A DNA stretch of 64,000 bases from Sinorhizobium sp. 8-89 (GTDB taxonomy: Bacteria > Pseudomonadota > Alphaproteobacteria > Rhizobiales > Rhizobiaceae): NCBI RefSeq assembly GCF_030124325.1, contig NZ_JASKLR010000011.1:87937-151936 (forward strand). The letters are read 5' to 3'. Every line of letters starts with the position of its first letter. Position 1 is the first letter of the stretch. The position numbers were made by a program, and so were the translations under genes. Below the pieces are notes generated by a model, which saw nothing but the letters and a program-made list of their open reading frames with translations, was not told where the DNA came from and did no database searches. This document shows, piece by piece, positions 54,458 to 62,514 of this stretch.

Positions 54458-56865
54458 TGATGTGGACCGCAGCGACGGCACTTCTGTCCCACTGGAGACG
54501 ACGGCCGCTGCAGCTCGGCGCGCTCCTGTCGGGCCTGGCGCTGGCCACGGCCCTGTGGTCCGGAGTGCAGGCGATCAACGCAGAAGCCCGCGCGAGCTAT
54601 GCCCGCGCCGCGGCTGTGCTCGACCAGGACGAGCTGGTGAACCTGGTTTCTCCAAACGGCCGCTCGATTCCTCAGGCCGCCTTCGTGCGGCTCAGACGGG
54701 CGGGCTGGAACGTTTCACCAGTTTTGGAGGGGCACTATCGGTTCGGAGCCACCCGGTTGAGGATGATCGGCATAGAGCCGCTGACGATGCCCGTGGAGAC
54801 CAACACTGTCGATCTGGGAAATGCCGGAGACTTGCTTTCCTTCATCTCGCCTCCGGGCACGCTCGTCGTCTCTCCTGGAACAGCGGAGAAAATACGAGGG
54901 CAGACCGACCTTGCATTGCGTGTTTCGGATCAGATGCCGGACGGGGTCGCCTTTGCCGATATCGGCTTGGCGCAGCGGCTATTAAAAAGAGACGGCGAGC
55001 TCAGTCGGATTGTGATCGCCGGAGACCAACGTCCCGGTCTGGAGCCGCTCGGAATGCTAGTTCCTGAGCTCTCGGTTCGCGAGACGAATGCGCAAAGTGA
55101 CGTCGAGCATCTTACCGAGAGCTTTCATCTCAATTTGACGGCTTTCGGTTTTCTCGCCTTCGTCGTCGGGCTGTTAATAGTGTACTCGACCATTGGCCTC
55201 GCCTTCGAGCAACGGCGGCCGACCTTCAGAACGCTTCGCTCTCTTGGAGTTTCGTTGAAGGTGCTTGCGGTTCTGCTGATCGCCGAACTTGTCCTTTTCG
55301 CCCTTGCCGCGGGGGCGGTCGGAGTTGCCATTGGATATCTGATTGCTTCGCTGCTGCTGCCCGGAGTGGCCGCAACGCTTGAAGGACTCTACGGAGCCAG
55401 CGTGCCAGGTACGCTTTCCCTGCGTCCGGAGTGGTGGGTTTCGGGTTTTGCCATCGCCGTGGCCGGAACATTGGTATCGTCAGCACAGAGCCTTTTGCGC
55501 TTGATGAGGGTGCCTCTGCTCGCGGTCGCTCAGCCCCAGACCTGGGGACGATCGTCGGAAGCGGGACGGCGGTTTCAGGTGCTGGCCGCAGCGGCTTTGC
55601 TATCCCTCTCCGGAGCTCTCCTTCTGTGGGCTGATGGGCTTGAGGCAGGCTTTGGCGTCCTTGGCTGCCTCCTGCTCGGGGCGTCGCTACTTCTCCCCGC
55701 CGTGCTCTCCGGATTCCTCACCTTGATGCAGCGGATGTCTTCTGGCGCGCTCGTCACCTGGTTCTGGGCCGACGCGCGGCAGCAACTCCCCGGGCTGTCC
55801 TTCGCCCTCATGGCATTGCTTCTTGCGCTGGCGGCAAATATAGGCGTCGGAACCATGGTGGAGAGCTTCCGCCTCACGTTCGTCGGCTGGCTCGACCAAC
55901 GTCTCGCCGCGGAGCTTTACGTCGCCGCCCGGAACGGAGACGAGGCAGACAGGCTCCGGGCATGGCTCGCAACGAAGGTGGAATCGGTGCTGCCGATCTC
56001 TAGCGTAGACGTCGAGATCCGAGGTCAACCGATGCAGGTCTTCGGTGTCGTCGACGATCCGACTTACCGGGAGCACTGGCCCTTGATCGTTGGCATTCCG
56101 GACGTCTGGGATCGGGTGGCTTCCGGTGAAGGTGTGTTGGTCAACGAACAGTTGTGGAGGCGGGAGCGGCTCCGCATCGGCGATAAGCTGGATTTGGCGA
56201 GCGACTGGGAGGCGACGGTCGTCGGCGTCTATTCGGATTACGGAAACCCAAAGGGCCAGGTCATGGCCGCAATAAACGCCTTGATCTCTCACTACCCGCA
56301 GGTCTCGCGCCTGCGCTACGGTCTGCGGGTCCAGCCTGATCAGGTTGCGGACCTACGGTCGAGCCTCTCGGACGAATTCGGACTGCCACCGGATAACATT
56401 GTCGATCAAGCGGCATTGAAAGAACAGTCACGGCGGATCTTTGATCGCACATTCTTGGTTACGGGCGCGTTGAACATATTCACGCTTGGGGTTGCGGCAT
56501 TGGCTATGTTCTCAAGCCTTCTCACGCTTTCGGAAATGCGCCTCCCGCAGCTCGCGCCGGTTTGGGCGATGGGGGTCACAAGACGCGATCTCGCACTTCT
56601 TGAGCTTCTGAGGACGCTGGTGCTCTGGCTTGCGACATTTGCTGCCGCTTTGCCCCTCGGCCTGGCGCTGGCGTGGGTGCTTCTCGCCGTGGTGAATGTC
56701 GAAGCCTTCGGCTGGCGTCTGCCGATGCATATCTTTCCTTATGAGTGGGTCAGGCTCGGTCTCGTCGCGCTTGCCGCTGGGGTCATTTCCGTATTCATCC
56801 CGCTTCGCCGGCTGGCGGGACTCGCGCCGTCGGAACTTCTCAAGGTATTAGCCAATGAGCGTTAG
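54454..56865 (+). CDS. FtsX-like ABC permease, full-length double unit (AttF+AttG-like)
   Basis: The 803-aa inner-membrane protein contains two FtsX modules. After an N-terminal helix and a MacB-PCD-like periplasmic domain (about 45-225) come three helices (about 230-340). Further helices precede a second periplasmic domain (about 480-660), and three more helices end in PLRRLAGLAPSELLKVLANER. In Agrobacterium the two halves are separate genes (attF, attG), so this looks like a fused version. It should work with the overlapping ATPase and with the lipocalin-like protein whose gene overlaps its 3' end by 11 bp. Confidence 0.87.
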   Translation: MMMWTAATALLSHWRRRPLQLGALLSGLALATALWSGVQAINAEARASYARAAAVLDQDELVNLVSPNGRSIPQAAFVRLRRAGWNVSPVLEGHYRFGATRLRMIGIEPLTMPVETNTVDLGNAGDLLSFISPPGTLVVSPGTAEKIRGQTDLALRVSDQMPDGVAFADIGLAQRLLKRDGELSRIVIAGDQRPGLEPLGMLVPELSVRETNAQSDVEHLTESFHLNLTAFGFLAFVVGLLIVYSTIGLAFEQRRPTFRTLRSLGVSLKVLAVLLIAELVLFALAAGAVGVAIGYLIASLLLPGVAATLEGLYGASVPGTLSLRPEWWVSGFAIAVAGTLVSSAQSLLRLMRVPLLAVAQPQTWGRSSEAGRRFQVLAAAALLSLSGALLLWADGLEAGFGVLGCLLLGASLLLPAVLSGFLTLMQRMSSGALVTWFWADARQQLPGLSFALMALLLALAANIGVGTMVESFRLTFVGWLDQRLAAELYVAARNGDEADRLRAWLATKVESVLPISSVDVEIRGQPMQVFGVVDDPTYREHWPLIVGIPDVWDRVASGEGVLVNEQLWRRERLRIGDKLDLASDWEATVVGVYSDYGNPKGQVMAAINALISHYPQVSRLRYGLRVQPDQVADLRSSLSDEFGLPPDNIVDQAALKEQSRRIFDRTFLVTGALNIFTLGVAALAMFSSLLTLSEMRLPQLAPVWAMGVTRRDLALLELLRTLVLWLATFAAALPLGLALAWVLLAVVNVEAFGWRLPMHIFPYEWVRLGLVALAAGVISVFIPLRRLAGLAPSELLKVLANER

Positions 56866-57928
56866 ATCGATCGCGATCGCTTTTGCGGTGATGACCATAA
56901 CCAGTTTGTCCGGAAACCAAGCACCCTCCCAGGGTTTTGGTGGCCTCGGCTCGGCGGCTGAAGGGTTTTCGGTGCCGCAGCCCGGCCTGCCGTTCCATTT
57001 CCCCTTTGACCACGGCGCGCATCCGGATTTTCGAATAGAGTGGTGGTATCTCACTGCAAATCTTGAAGCTCCGGACGGAACTCAGTACGGAGCGCAGTGG
57101 ACCCTTTTCCGGTCAGCGCTTGCTCCGTGGGAGAACAAAGGGTGGTCGAGCCCACAGCTCTGGATGGGTCACGCCGCCGTCACGACTTCGGAAGACCACT
57201 TCGTGGCAGAACGCATTTCACGCGGGGGAGTAGGGCAGGCTGGGGTCGTGGCGGAGCCCTTCTCGGCTTGGATCGACGACTGGCAGATTCAGGGAAATGC
57301 CGTTCCGGGAGCGGACCAACTGGCTAACCTCAACCTGACTGCGACAGCGGAGGAATTCGGCTACGAACTCCGCCTATTGGCCACGGGCCCGCTGGTCCCG
57401 CAGGGCGATAACGGCTATTCGGTGAAATCAGCGAAGGGGCAGGCCAGCTACTACTATTCGCAACCATTCTATTCGGTGACTGGCTCGCTTTCGCTGCCGA
57501 CGAGGAACGTAGAGGTGACCGGGAAGGCTTGGCTTGACCGCGAGTGGTCGTCACAGCCGCTCGCGGAAGACCAGACCGGTTGGGAGTGGTTCTCGCTGCA
57601 CCTCGATACAGGGGAGAAGCTGATGGGCTTCCGTCTCAGAGACGAGGGGGAGGGATTTACCTCTGCCACCTGGATCACCGCCGATGGGCGACCGAACCCC
57701 TTGCCCGCGGGAGCTCTCAGGATCGTTCCCGTGCGAACCGCCAAAGTCGCAGGGCGTCAAATTCCGGTTTCCTGGAACGTCCAGATTCCCAGTCGCGGCT
57801 TTGATGTCACAACCCAACCTCTGAACGACCAAGCATGGATGTCAACGTCCATACCATATTGGGAAGGCCCGATCGCCTTCGAGGGCAGTGTCAGTGGCAG
57901 GGGCTACCTGGAGATGACCGGGTACTAG
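56855..57928 (+). CDS. Secreted AttH/CrtC-like lipocalin-domain protein
   Basis: The 357-aa product has an N-terminal signal sequence (about 5-25) and two lipocalin-like beta-barrels. The diagnostic FPFDHGAHPDFRIEWWYLTANLEAPDG is near residues 48-74; WMGHAAVTT, VTGKAWLDREWSSQ and WEWFSLHLDTGEKLMGFRLRD follow. The family contains AttH, predicted secreted hydrolases (COG5621) and carotenoid 1,2-hydratase CrtC. With an FtsX-type transporter it may carry or modify a lipid-like compound; the ligand is not known. Confidence 0.88.
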   Translation: MSVRSIAIAFAVMTITSLSGNQAPSQGFGGLGSAAEGFSVPQPGLPFHFPFDHGAHPDFRIEWWYLTANLEAPDGTQYGAQWTLFRSALAPWENKGWSSPQLWMGHAAVTTSEDHFVAERISRGGVGQAGVVAEPFSAWIDDWQIQGNAVPGADQLANLNLTATAEEFGYELRLLATGPLVPQGDNGYSVKSAKGQASYYYSQPFYSVTGSLSLPTRNVEVTGKAWLDREWSSQPLAEDQTGWEWFSLHLDTGEKLMGFRLRDEGEGFTSATWITADGRPNPLPAGALRIVPVRTAKVAGRQIPVSWNVQIPSRGFDVTTQPLNDQAWMSTSIPYWEGPIAFEGSVSGRGYLEMTGY

Positions 57929-58412
57929 CCCGAAGCTCTGAGTCCCAGGAAACGGTAACGATTTATGATGAAGGCCGCCAGCGCATCGTGCGGTTGTGAC
58001 GCATCTGGATTCAGCATTTTGTTCGCTTTATAGGCCCAATTGAGACGTTCATCACTTCACTGCAGATGACCGCTTCGGGTCGACTCTGCTCGTTCGTGTA
58101 GGTCTCACCAGGGTGGAGAGCCGAAGTTCAATGCGATGGCGACGAACGTCTGCAGTGCAGACTTAGCTACCGTACACTTCAAAGGGCCGGACCCCAACTA
58201 CTAATCCTGATCGCGGGCAAGACCGTTTCGCGCCAAAAGTCCTATTTGATCGTTCTCATTTCCATCGCTTTGGGCGAGGCCGTATAATGGCTGAGCAAAG
58301 CTTTCTAAAGATCGTTCTCGTCACCACGCTCCGGTGCGGGGATTACTATTCTTAGGTAACGCCCGTTCTGAACGGCAAAGGGGATCGGTTGGGGCATCTA
58401 TGGGAGCTGGTA
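57929..58412. promoter_or_regulatory. Intergenic region upstream of a TetR gene, with two palindromes
   Basis: No gene is seen in 484 bases. A perfect GTCTGCA-G-TGCAGAC lies at 58148-58162. CCGTTC-T-GAACGG (58365-58377) lies 36 bp before the TetR start next to ATTACTATTCTTAGG, a candidate -10 region, and could be its own operator. Confidence 0.45.
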
Positions 58413-59150
58413 TTGAGCGCTAAGCCACATCGGAAGATCGTCGCGATAGAACCGGATGGTGCAGCCGCTGCAGGAGAGCAGCCGAAGCGTCGGCGATTGT
58501 CGTCCGGTGAACGGCGCGTAGCCATCCTTAACGAGGCGGCGGCACTGTTCGCGGAAGCGGGCTTCGGAGCGTCGACGCGGAGCTTGGCCTCGCGCCTCGG
58601 TATCACGCAAGCCGCCCTCTACAGGCATTTCCGGAGCAAGGATGAGATCGTTGCCGCGCTGTTCCAAGAGCGTGCCGTGCGTTGGCGCCAAGAGGACTGG
58701 CGTACGGCCCTCAACTCGAACGAAGCGCCGCTTGCCGAGCGACTCGGCTGCCTTTATGCCGACTACCTCGGTGCCATCACCGGCCAGTCGATGCGCCTGT
58801 TCGTTCGCGCCGGTCTGGACGGCTATGGCCAGCCCGGCCGGCGCGGCGCCGTGCTGACGGCCTCGATCCTCGAGCCGGTCATCGGCGCGCTGAGACGCGA
58901 GGCCGGCCTGCCGGACCTTTCAAGCCGCCCCATGCAGCACGAAGAGCGCGAAATCGCCATGACGCTGCACGGGTCCCTCATGTTCCTCGCGATCCGCAAG
59001 CACATTTATCGGATGCCGTTGCCGGACGACCTCACGGGACATGCCATGCGCCAGGTGCGCCTTTGGCTGTCAGGTGCGATCGCCGAGATGCGGCAGCTTC
59101 ACGCCAGTCCTTCCGAAGGGGGCGTGCCACAGCTCGCGCCACGGTGGTGA
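58413..59150 (+). CDS. TetR-family transcriptional regulator
   Basis: The protein is 245 aa. Its HTH (about 33-80) reads VAILNEAAALFAEAGFGASTRSLASRLGITQAALYRHFRSKDEIVAALF, followed by a helical effector domain with a Trp-rich first part. The TTG at 58413, behind GGGAG, begins SAKPHRKIV. An upstream TTG (58389) would add eight residues. It is convergent with the cytochrome P460 gene. Possible targets are its own palindrome or the large palindrome at 60113-60152. Confidence 0.87.
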   Translation: MSAKPHRKIVAIEPDGAAAAGEQPKRRRLSSGERRVAILNEAAALFAEAGFGASTRSLASRLGITQAALYRHFRSKDEIVAALFQERAVRWRQEDWRTALNSNEAPLAERLGCLYADYLGAITGQSMRLFVRAGLDGYGQPGRRGAVLTASILEPVIGALRREAGLPDLSSRPMQHEEREIAMTLHGSLMFLAIRKHIYRMPLPDDLTGHAMRQVRLWLSGAIAEMRQLHASPSEGGVPQLAPRW

Positions 59151-59201
59151 TCGGCCGAGGGCGTACGGGCTCCCCCGATCAGAGCCGCGTTCGCCGGCAA
59201 G

Positions 59202-59735
59202 CTACTTGCCTTCGCGGTCCAGGAGATACTTCGCGTAGGTGAAGTTGAAATCGCGGCCGGCCCGGTTCCGGTGGCAGGAGAAGCATCCGTCGAAATTTGC
59301 ATCCGCCTTGGGCGCGCCACCGGGCAGGTAATGCGCATAGTCCCAGTCGCCATTGCGCACCTCCGGCGGATAGGCCTCGCCCCAGCCCGCGCGCTTCTCC
59401 ATGACGAAGATATTGGATATCTGGCCGGTCGGCACGAGCCGACCGTCCGGCCCCAGTTCAACACTGCCGGAAGCGTCCAGCTTCGCCCGGTGATCCTCCA
59501 TGATGAGAATGGTTCCGTCGGGGGCCGGCTCGCCGGCCTTCGCTTTGGTGTGAGTCTCCGGGCTTACATACATGAAACGGATGGTCTTTCGGTCCGGACG
59601 GTCAACAGTGTTGTAAAGCACGAAACGTTCAGCATAGCCGCGCGGGAAGGAGACGCGGTCCGGGCCGGCAAGGGTATAACCAGCGATACCTGTGGCGAAG
59701 ACGGCGGCCAGGCTGATGGCGACATTCTTGCGCAT
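59202..59735 (-). CDS. Cytochrome P460 family c-type haem protein
   Basis: The 177-aa protein has a signal peptide (AISLAAVFATGIAGYTLA) and a P460-domain beta fold (FPRGYAERFVLYNTVDR, TIRFMYVSPETHTKAKAGEPAPDGTILIMEDH). One haem site, CFSCH, lies near the C-terminus, followed by DFNFTYAKYLL. Relatives convert hydroxylamine or bind NO. The Lys that cross-links the haem in true P460 cannot be placed with certainty. It lies 12 bp downstream of the cupredoxin gene, behind GGGAGGG, so the two form an operon for periplasmic redox chemistry. Confidence 0.88.
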   Translation of the reverse strand: MRKNVAISLAAVFATGIAGYTLAGPDRVSFPRGYAERFVLYNTVDRPDRKTIRFMYVSPETHTKAKAGEPAPDGTILIMEDHRAKLDASGSVELGPDGRLVPTGQISNIFVMEKRAGWGEAYPPEVRNGDWDYAHYLPGGAPKADANFDGCFSCHRNRAGRDFNFTYAKYLLDREGK

Positions 59736-59747
59736 GATTGCCCTCCC

Positions 59748-60065
59748 TTACGGCCTTACGACGACGCGGGCGTGCATGCCCTCGTGGATGGCGCATTCGA
59801 CATCAAACGTTCCAGATTTGCGGACCGCAAGCGTTGTCTGGCTGCCCGGATCCTGCTTGCCGAGGTCGGTCGAAAAGCCGACGGTTGCTATCAGCACATT
59901 GTGCGCCTGAGTATCGTCATTCGCAAAAACGAGAGTGTCGCCCACCTTCGCCTCGACCATCGCGGGCGCGTAAGCCGTGCCCGCCATGCCTATGTGGTGT
60001 TCGCCGGCATGACTTACAGATGCCAGAAGAGTGCCAGCCAGGATGAGAAGAATTACTGCGCGCAT
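59748..60065 (-). CDS. Periplasmic cupredoxin (plastocyanin/pseudoazurin-like)
   Basis: The 105-aa blue-copper-type protein has a signal peptide (VILLILAGTLLASVSHA). Type 1 copper ligands are visible: His in TQAHNVLIAT, then Cys, His and Met in VECAIHEGMHARVVV. GGAGGAGAC precedes the ATG at 60065. As the first gene of the unit with cytochrome P460 it could be its electron acceptor. Transcription must start in the region holding the long palindrome. Confidence 0.9.
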   Translation of the reverse strand: MRAVILLILAGTLLASVSHAGEHHIGMAGTAYAPAMVEAKVGDTLVFANDDTQAHNVLIATVGFSTDLGKQDPGSQTTLAVRKSGTFDVECAIHEGMHARVVVRP

Positions 60066-60112
60066 GTCTCCTCCCACAGGTTCATGCGTTTTGCAGGTCA
60101 GGTAGCCTTGTC

Positions 60113-60152
60113 CCGATGGATTAAGTTGTCAACCGACAACTTAATCCATCGG
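60113..60152. promoter_or_regulatory. Long perfect palindrome, candidate repressor operator
   Basis: Arms CCGATGGATTAAGTTGTC (60113-60130) and GACAACTTAATCCATCGG (60135-60152) are perfectly complementary around AACC. The core AAGTTGTC-N4-GACAACTT has the size and symmetry of a TetR-type operator. It lies 48 bp upstream of the cupredoxin start and about 140 bp before the plus-strand haem ORF, so it could control both directions. A Rho-independent terminator is unlikely without a U-run. Confidence 0.7.
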
Positions 60153-60293
60153 TGAGGATCACGGATCTTTGAAAGGTCTCGGACGGTCTTTCTTGCCCCG
60201 GCCCGGTGCGTTTGGCACCGAAGGAAATGCGGCCGGTCGGAACGATCGATATGATGCTCGATTATATGCTACAACACTGGCAGGTACGGGAAG

Positions 60294-60800
60294 ATGTCGA
60301 AAAGCTCCGACACAAGATCTTCACCGACAGCGCCCGAGCCGCGAAAGGGAACGCCAAGTCCCAGACTTGCGGAGAGCGAATTTCGCCGCCGCTTCCGTAG
60401 CGGGTTTCAGGATCGGGCTTTCGATGGTCTTCGCCCGGAATTGGACAAGATCGCATCGGCGGCATGGGACGCTTATAAGCACCAACGAGATGCACCTCAG
60501 TCCGAACCGCTGCTCCTAGGCCTTCTTCTGTCCGGAGAGTTTTCCACCCATGGGCTTGTCGCGGTTGCAAGCGTCGGAAATGTCCTCGGCGGTGTTTGCA
60601 ATTGGATTGTCGGGCTTCATCGACCGCTCCACGAAAGGCCCTGGTTTTCGGTCAAGTCCTCCACCTTGGATCGGGCGAGCGGCTGGTATGCGGCGATGGG
60701 CGGGCCGCTCGCAAAAAAAACGTCCGACGAGTACGCGTTTCACCTGATGCTCCAGACCTGCACCTCCTGCCACGCCAAGTTTCGCCTCCGGGCAGAGTAG
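60294..60800 (+). CDS. Chimeric ORF: flavodoxin-family N-terminus joined to a c-type haem domain
   Basis: The 168-aa frame begins with a segment (residues 22-62, LAESEFRRRFRSGFQDRAFDGLRPELDKIASAAWDAYKHQR) that resembles the N-terminus of NADPH-dependent FMN-reductase/flavodoxin-family proteins. It then changes to an unrelated part ending in LMLQTCTSCHAKFRLRAE, a CxxCH haem site placed at the C-terminus as in cytochrome c'. There is no signal peptide, so haem attachment in the periplasm is doubtful. The ORF is probably a deletion fusion and may not be functional. It lies beside the P460/cupredoxin unit. Confidence 0.5.
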   Translation: MSKSSDTRSSPTAPEPRKGTPSPRLAESEFRRRFRSGFQDRAFDGLRPELDKIASAAWDAYKHQRDAPQSEPLLLGLLLSGEFSTHGLVAVASVGNVLGGVCNWIVGLHRPLHERPWFSVKSSTLDRASGWYAAMGGPLAKKTSDEYAFHLMLQTCTSCHAKFRLRAE

Positions 60801-60813
60801 CCGTCGTGTGCAG

Positions 60814-61335
60814 CTACGGTCGAGTGGCGAGCTGGCTCTGCTGCTTGCGCCAGCCGTAGCGCGTCAGCCCGCGCGGTTTGTAGATCGAAAGCACCGTCGC
60901 CGTGATCAGAATGACTATGCCGCCGCCGGCATGGACCACGAGTGAGCTTCTCAGACCGAGGAGATCGGCTTCCGCCAGTCCTTTCGAAGCGGCCGCCGCA
61001 AGATAGCCGATTAGGTCCAACTGCAGCAGCAGGACCACAGCGGTCAGAACGGTCAGCAGCAGCTTAGCAAGCACCCAGTAATGGCGGAACAGGCCCCAGA
61101 CGGTTCCGAGTGCCTGGACCAGTCCAGTGATGAGCGACGCGAAAACCAGCGGAACTATGACGAGCCGCGCAAGGGCGTCCATCGCCACATAGAAGCTTCG
61201 CGCCGTCTGGGCATCCGCGCTGCCCAGGCCGACCAGCCCGAGTGCAAGGAAGCACGCCACTGCGCCGAGCGAACTGACGGAGAAAATGACGTGCACGACG
61301 AGCGTAAACTTGCGGAGCGCTGGAGACATCGTCAT
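60814..61335 (-). CDS. DUF2269-like integral membrane protein
   Basis: The product is 173 aa with four hydrophobic helices (about 10-35, 50-75, 85-107, 130-152). HVIFSVSSLGAVACFLALG near the start and HAGGGIVILITATVLSIYKPRGLTRYGWRK near the end are conserved-looking. The His residues in the first and last helices hint at a haem- or metal-binding membrane protein, but this is a guess. Its start overlaps the stop of the small upstream membrane gene by 4 bases (ATGA). Confidence 0.75.
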   Translation of the reverse strand: MTMSPALRKFTLVVHVIFSVSSLGAVACFLALGLVGLGSADAQTARSFYVAMDALARLVIVPLVFASLITGLVQALGTVWGLFRHYWVLAKLLLTVLTAVVLLLQLDLIGYLAAAASKGLAEADLLGLRSSLVVHAGGGIVILITATVLSIYKPRGLTRYGWRKQQSQLATRP

Positions 61336-61511
61336 GAACGGTTACCTGCTGGCGGCATTTCGCTGCCCGGCGACATGTGGCGGCTTGGGCCGTGGGGACC
61401 GCCAATATCGAAGACGACGATTGCCGCTGCCAGCAATATCAGCACAGCGGCAAGCATTCCGGATATTTTTACCCAGCGCGGCATGCCAGGATAATTGTTT
61501 CCCTCAGCCAT
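61332..61511 (-). CDS. Small single-span membrane protein
   Basis: The 59-aa product is MAEGNNYPGMPRWVKISGM, one transmembrane helix (LAAVLILLAAAIVVFDIGG) and a short Gly/Pro/His-rich tail. The start MAEG is preferred over an upstream frame. Overlap with the DUF2269-like gene suggests a two-subunit membrane unit. The function is unknown. Confidence 0.7.
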   Translation of the reverse strand: MAEGNNYPGMPRWVKISGMLAAVLILLAAAIVVFDIGGPHGPSRHMSPGSEMPPAGNRS

Positions 61512-61656
61512 CTCGATGTGTTCGCCTCTGATCTTGCCGTCTCGCTCCCGCATTCGTGATCGGGAGTTTTGCAACACCTCAAAGTTTACCAAATATTTAG
61601 GTTAATTTTCTCGGTCTGAAATGGGCTATTTCGATCTGACGCATAATCGGACTGCG

Positions 61657-62445
61657 CTACATGGCGTGAGTTGCCGTGAGGCCAAGACCTCCGGCGGCCA
61701 TCCAGACGGCCATGGCGATCATCATCAGGTTCTCGGTCAGCGAGATGAACCCAAGGGGGACATTGCTCGATCCGCCGACGCAGGCACACTTCAGTTCACG
61801 CTTGTCGATGTAGACGGCCTTGAAGACCGAGACAGCCCCTACAGTACCGATGAACATGGCGACCGGAACCGACAACCAGTTCAGAACGCCTGCCACCATG
61901 AGAACGCCAGCCAGTCCTTCTGCATAGGGATAGATGTAGCTGTATGGTACCCAGCGCTTTGCCAGGAGATCATAGTTCAGGAACATCGTCGCAAAGGTCT
62001 CGACGTTCTGGAGTTTCATCATCGCCAGAACCACCATCGAAAAGGCAATGAACCATTCGGCTGCGCGCAGGGTGAATGGAGTTCCGAAGACGGCCTGGCT
62101 CGCCGCCATCGCCATGAGCGCAACCAGCGTGAACAGCACGATGACCGGGCGGTAGCTCGTTGCTTTGGGATCGGCGACGGGCTTCCCGAGAAAGCGGCGC
62201 AGATCGTCGTAGCCGCCGACCCGCTTGCCATCGATGAAGACCTGAGGCGTCGTCGGCACGCCGTGTTGCGCCTTGAAAGCGTCCGTCTCCTCGCGGGTCG
62301 TCAGGTGATGATCCTCCACCTCGTAGCCTGACCGCTGTAGCAGGTCCTTCGTCTTCAGGCCGTAGGGGCAGGTGTGGCTTGGCATCACCATCCGGTACAG
62401 GACGGCTTTCTTGCCGAGATTCTGCGGATTGGTCCTGTCCAACAT
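61657..62445 (-). CDS. Glutaredoxin - MauE/DoxX-type membrane fusion protein
   Basis: The 262-aa product has an N-terminal glutaredoxin domain (about 13-85) with the single-Cys site SHTCPYG and the cis-Pro loop TTPQVFIDGKRVGG. A membrane domain of four to five helices (about 95-255) follows, containing KCACVGGSSNVPLGFISL, a CxCVGG motif seen in MauE/DoxX-type proteins. Such proteins are thought to handle thiol redox at the membrane. A strong AAGGAG precedes the ATG. It is divergent from a MerR gene with a mer-type operator between them, so metal- or thiol-stress induction is likely. Confidence 0.85.
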   Translation of the reverse strand: MLDRTNPQNLGKKAVLYRMVMPSHTCPYGLKTKDLLQRSGYEVEDHHLTTREETDAFKAQHGVPTTPQVFIDGKRVGGYDDLRRFLGKPVADPKATSYRPVIVLFTLVALMAMAASQAVFGTPFTLRAAEWFIAFSMVVLAMMKLQNVETFATMFLNYDLLAKRWVPYSYIYPYAEGLAGVLMVAGVLNWLSVPVAMFIGTVGAVSVFKAVYIDKRELKCACVGGSSNVPLGFISLTENLMMIAMAVWMAAGGLGLTATHAM

Positions 62446-62482
62446 TTTCACATCTCCTTGTCCTTGTGAAATCGTTGACAGG

Positions 62483-62514
62483 ACTATAAGTTCCGTACCA
62501 TGGTACGCAGTCAA
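62483..62514 (-). promoter_or_regulatory. MerR-type promoter/operator with 20-bp spacer
   Basis: On the minus strand TTGACT (62509-62514), a 20-bp spacer and TATAGT (62483-62488) form an over-long promoter typical of MerR activation. The spacer holds the 14-bp perfect dyad CGTACCATGGTACG (62494-62507), very close to the classic mer operator GTAC-N4-GTAC with the flanking GGAA. It drives the glutaredoxin-MauE gene. The MerR start codon (62500) lies inside the dyad. Confidence 0.85.
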
